From contig JANYKH010000117.1 in assembly GCA_025358235.1 (NCBI GenBank), positions 1 to 7,211 on the forward strand: DNA of 7,211 nt. The letters run 5' to 3'. This stretch comes from Chloroflexota bacterium. GTDB lineage: Bacteria > Chloroflexota > Dehalococcoidia > Dehalococcoidales > RBG-16-60-22. Every line of letters begins with the position of its first letter. Position 1 is the first letter of the stretch. This document shows positions 5,031-7,211 of this stretch, in pieces. The notes beneath the pieces are model-generated. The model had not been told where the DNA came from. It saw only the letters and a program-made list of their open reading frames with translations, and made no database searches. The position numbers and the translations under genes were made by a program.

Positions 5031-7211
5031 ATGCAGTCGATTCTCCCCAGGGAATCAGGGATTAGCCTCATCGGCGCTGTGCCGTGGGGCACGCATTTTT
5101 GCCAGCTTTATCAAACCAAATCTGATTTAATAGATATTTTAGTCCCGTTTTTTAAGGCTGGCCTGGAAAATAATGAGTTCTGCGTCTGGGTAATCGCTGA
5201 CCCGGTCACGCCGGAAGACGCCGCCAGGGCGATGGCCACTGCGGTGCCCAATTTCGAGAGTTACCTCACCACCGGGCAGATTGAGATCACCATGGAGCCG
5301 GTTCTCAAAGACTGGGTAGAAAAATATCCCTCCGCCGCCCAAGAACGCTACGAAGGACTCCGGTTTGCCGGCAACCCCGCCTCCCTGGAAAAAGATCTGA
5401 AGAATCCAGCCGGGTACGAGGCCGTCATCAACAAATTGATAAGCGATTACCCTGTGCTGGCCCTGTGCACCTGTTCAATTGATAAATGCAACGTTAATGA
5501 CCTTATCGACCTGGTACTTAATCATGAATTCGCGTTAATCAAGCGTGGCGGCCAATGGGAAGTTATTAGAAGTTCCATGAATGAAAAGGTCAGGGCTGAC
5601 ACGGCCAGAGTAAACAACGATCTCAGGGCCCAGAACAAAGATCTTCGCGAGAGCGAAGAACGGATTCAGAGCAAGCTGGATTCTATCCTTTCCCCGGACG
5701 CGGATATTTTGGAACAGCAGTTGGGCAGCATCATCGATAACGTCGCGGTCCAGTCTTTAATGTACCACCTCTATGAGGTAACCGGCATTGGGTTCGCGAT
5801 AATAGATCTTAAAGGCAAGGTGCTGGTGGGAACGGGATGGCAGGACGTCTGCACCCGGTTTCACCGGACTAATCCCCAGACTCTTCGTAATTGCATCGAA
5901 AGCGACATCCAGCTTACCCGCGGCGTGAAAAAGGGTGAATTCCGCGAATATAAGTGTAAGAACAACATGTATGACATCGTCACCCCGCTGTTCATCGGCG
6001 ATAAACAGGTGGCGAACATCTTTACCAGGCAATTCTTTTTCGAAGATGAAGAACCGGATTACGCCTGCTTCAACGCGCAAGCGGAACAATACGGTTTTGA
6101 TAAAGAGGCTTACCTCGCCGCCGTAAAGCGAGCCCCGCGTTTAAACCGGGATAAAGTTAAGAACATAATGAATTTTTACACCGGGCTTTCCGAGATGATT
6201 TCCCGGCTGAGTTATGCCAATGTGAAGATTGCCCGGTCCATGTCTGAACTTAAAAATGCCCAGGAATCGGTGCAAGCGAGCGAAGAAAAATACCGTGGGA
6301 TAGTAGAAACTTCTTACGAAGGGGTTTGGTTGTCAAACGGAACCGGAATAACGACCTTCGTTAATCAGCGCATGGCTGACATGCTCGGTTATGCCCCTGA
6401 AGATATGATCGGAAAACCGGTCCAAAATTTCCTTCTTCCGGAAGATAAAGAACTTCTCAACCGAAGGTTAAAACAGTCCCCCTCCGGGTATACCGCCCAG
6501 TACGAACGGCTTTTACCCCACAAGAACGGGAAGACACGATGGTTTTCAATTTCGGTCTCAACGATTGCCAGGAAACCAGGCGATGTATTAATCGTTTCCA
6601 TGCTTACAGATATCACGGAAAGAAAATTGGCAGAAATTTCCCTGGCTAACCGGGAAGCGGAGTTATCCGCCATTCTGGACAGCGTGCCGATGATGGTCAT
6701 GCTTTTTGATTCGGACCGTCACATCATTGAGTCTAACCGTGCCGCCTCCGCATTCGCACTCCGCACGCATGAAGAAATGCCGACTCTGCGCCTGGGAGAA
6801 GCCTTGCGTTGTGTGAATTGCAATACTGACCCGCGCGGCTGCGGGTTTAGCGAAAAGTGCCAGTCCTGCGTAGCCCGCCTGACGATCGAGGACACTATCA
6901 ATTTGGGCACCAGCCATTATAACGTGGAAGCCGAATTTGAATTTAAACGGGGAGAAAAGCTCTCCCGGATGTCTTCTCTTCTTTCCGCACTGCCGCTCAA
7001 TTTACCGGAAAAACGGGCGCTGGTCTGCATTCAGGACATTACTGACCTCAAAAAATCTGAGAGGCAAATCCAGCAAATGAACCAGATTCTAACGCGCCGG
7101 GCCATGGAACTGGAAACCGCCAACAAGGAAATGGAAAGCTTTAGCTATTCCGTCTCCCATGATCTGCGGGCCCCGCTCAGGAGCATGGACGGCTTCAGCC
7201 AGGCCCTGGCC
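5031..7211 (+). CDS. Multi-sensor histidine kinase, MEDS-PocR-PAS-PAS-HisKA, 3' end cut by the window
   Basis: 727 residues are visible and no stop is reached. A MEDS domain (about 10-180) begins GISLIGAVPWGTHFCQLY with H22, and ends near ALIKRGGQWEVI. A charged coiled-coil linker (183-222) follows. A PocR domain (about 225-395) has C274 and H278 in DVCTRFHR, C288 and C309 in YKCKNN. The first PAS (about 418-535) ends in TDITERK. The second PAS (about 545-672) contains cysteines at 594, 597, 604, 610 and 613 and ends in IQDITDLKK. HisKA opens with H710 in SVSHDLRAPL; the ATPase domain must lie beyond the edge. There are no transmembrane segments, so sensing is cytoplasmic. MEDS is known from DcmR-type regulators of methylotrophs and methanogens, and PocR from the propanediol regulator; both are linked to small organic ligands. 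The start is ATG at 5031, with GAGGTG 5 nt upstream and a promoter at 4962-4990. The divergent OmpR regulator is the likely partner. Confidence 0.95.
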   Translation, partial: MQSILPRESGISLIGAVPWGTHFCQLYQTKSDLIDILVPFFKAGLENNEFCVWVIADPVTPEDAARAMATAVPNFESYLTTGQIEITMEPVLKDWVEKYPSAAQERYEGLRFAGNPASLEKDLKNPAGYEAVINKLISDYPVLALCTCSIDKCNVNDLIDLVLNHEFALIKRGGQWEVIRSSMNEKVRADTARVNNDLRAQNKDLRESEERIQSKLDSILSPDADILEQQLGSIIDNVAVQSLMYHLYEVTGIGFAIIDLKGKVLVGTGWQDVCTRFHRTNPQTLRNCIESDIQLTRGVKKGEFREYKCKNNMYDIVTPLFIGDKQVANIFTRQFFFEDEEPDYACFNAQAEQYGFDKEAYLAAVKRAPRLNRDKVKNIMNFYTGLSEMISRLSYANVKIARSMSELKNAQESVQASEEKYRGIVETSYEGVWLSNGTGITTFVNQRMADMLGYAPEDMIGKPVQNFLLPEDKELLNRRLKQSPSGYTAQYERLLPHKNGKTRWFSISVSTIARKPGDVLIVSMLTDITERKLAEISLANREAELSAILDSVPMMVMLFDSDRHIIESNRAASAFALRTHEEMPTLRLGEALRCVNCNTDPRGCGFSEKCQSCVARLTIEDTINLGTSHYNVEAEFEFKRGEKLSRMSSLLSALPLNLPEKRALVCIQDITDLKKSERQIQQMNQILTRRAMELETANKEMESFSYSVSHDLRAPLRSMDGFSQALA

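Noticed and set aside
5757..6089. 110-residue open frame on the minus strand
   Set aside because: It is antisense to the PocR domain of the plus-strand kinase, has no recognisable domain, and no ribosome site was seen.

Overview
All seven protein genes in this 7.2 kb window belong, or probably belong, to signal transduction: three sensor histidine kinases, three response regulators and one small Cys-rich protein. Shine-Dalgarno sites and two good sigma70-type promoters point to a bacterium of middling GC. The style of the proteins (MEDS and PocR sensory domains, kinases with an N-terminal receiver, a PAS domain with a Cys cluster, Rcp1-like single-domain regulators) resembles Dehalococcoidia such as Dehalogenimonas. 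That placement is inference from recall; deltaproteobacteria and other anaerobes carry similar proteins. No transposase, integrase, RNA gene or CRISPR array was seen.

Minus-strand cluster, 3981 down to 1. In order of transcription it holds a 74-residue putative zinc-ribbon protein, a REC-PAS-HisKA_3-HATPase kinase, a NarL/FixJ regulator (2 bp later), an Rcp1-like receiver-only regulator (6 bp later), and a REC-HisKA-HATPase kinase whose TTG start overlaps the preceding gene by 8 bp and whose end runs off the left edge. The last four genes are packed tightly enough to be one translationally coupled operon; the small gene lies 41 bp ahead of them. The NarL regulator is the natural partner of the HisKA_3 kinase. 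The single-domain regulator and the second kinase add a branch with no DNA-binding output of its own.

Centre, 4143-5030. An OmpR/PhoB-type regulator on the minus strand faces away from a plus-strand kinase across a 186 bp intergenic region. Each gene has a recognisable promoter there (TTGACA-17-TAGGAT leftward, TTGATT-17-TATACT rightward). The same region holds an inverted pair of CCAATCCG 8-mers and an 18 bp dyad, so shared regulation of the two genes is plausible. The 161 bp between the OmpR gene and the small protein gene holds a weak terminator-like hairpin and a short dyad, but no promoter I can defend.

Right, 5031-7211. A large kinase reads off the right edge: MEDS, PocR, PAS, a second PAS with five cysteines, then the start of HisKA with its phospho-accepting His. 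MEDS is known from DcmR-type regulators of C1 and halocarbon metabolism, and PocR from the propanediol regulator. A role in sensing small organic or halogenated molecules, or redox or corrinoid status, is an attractive but unproven inference. The adjacent OmpR regulator is its most likely partner.
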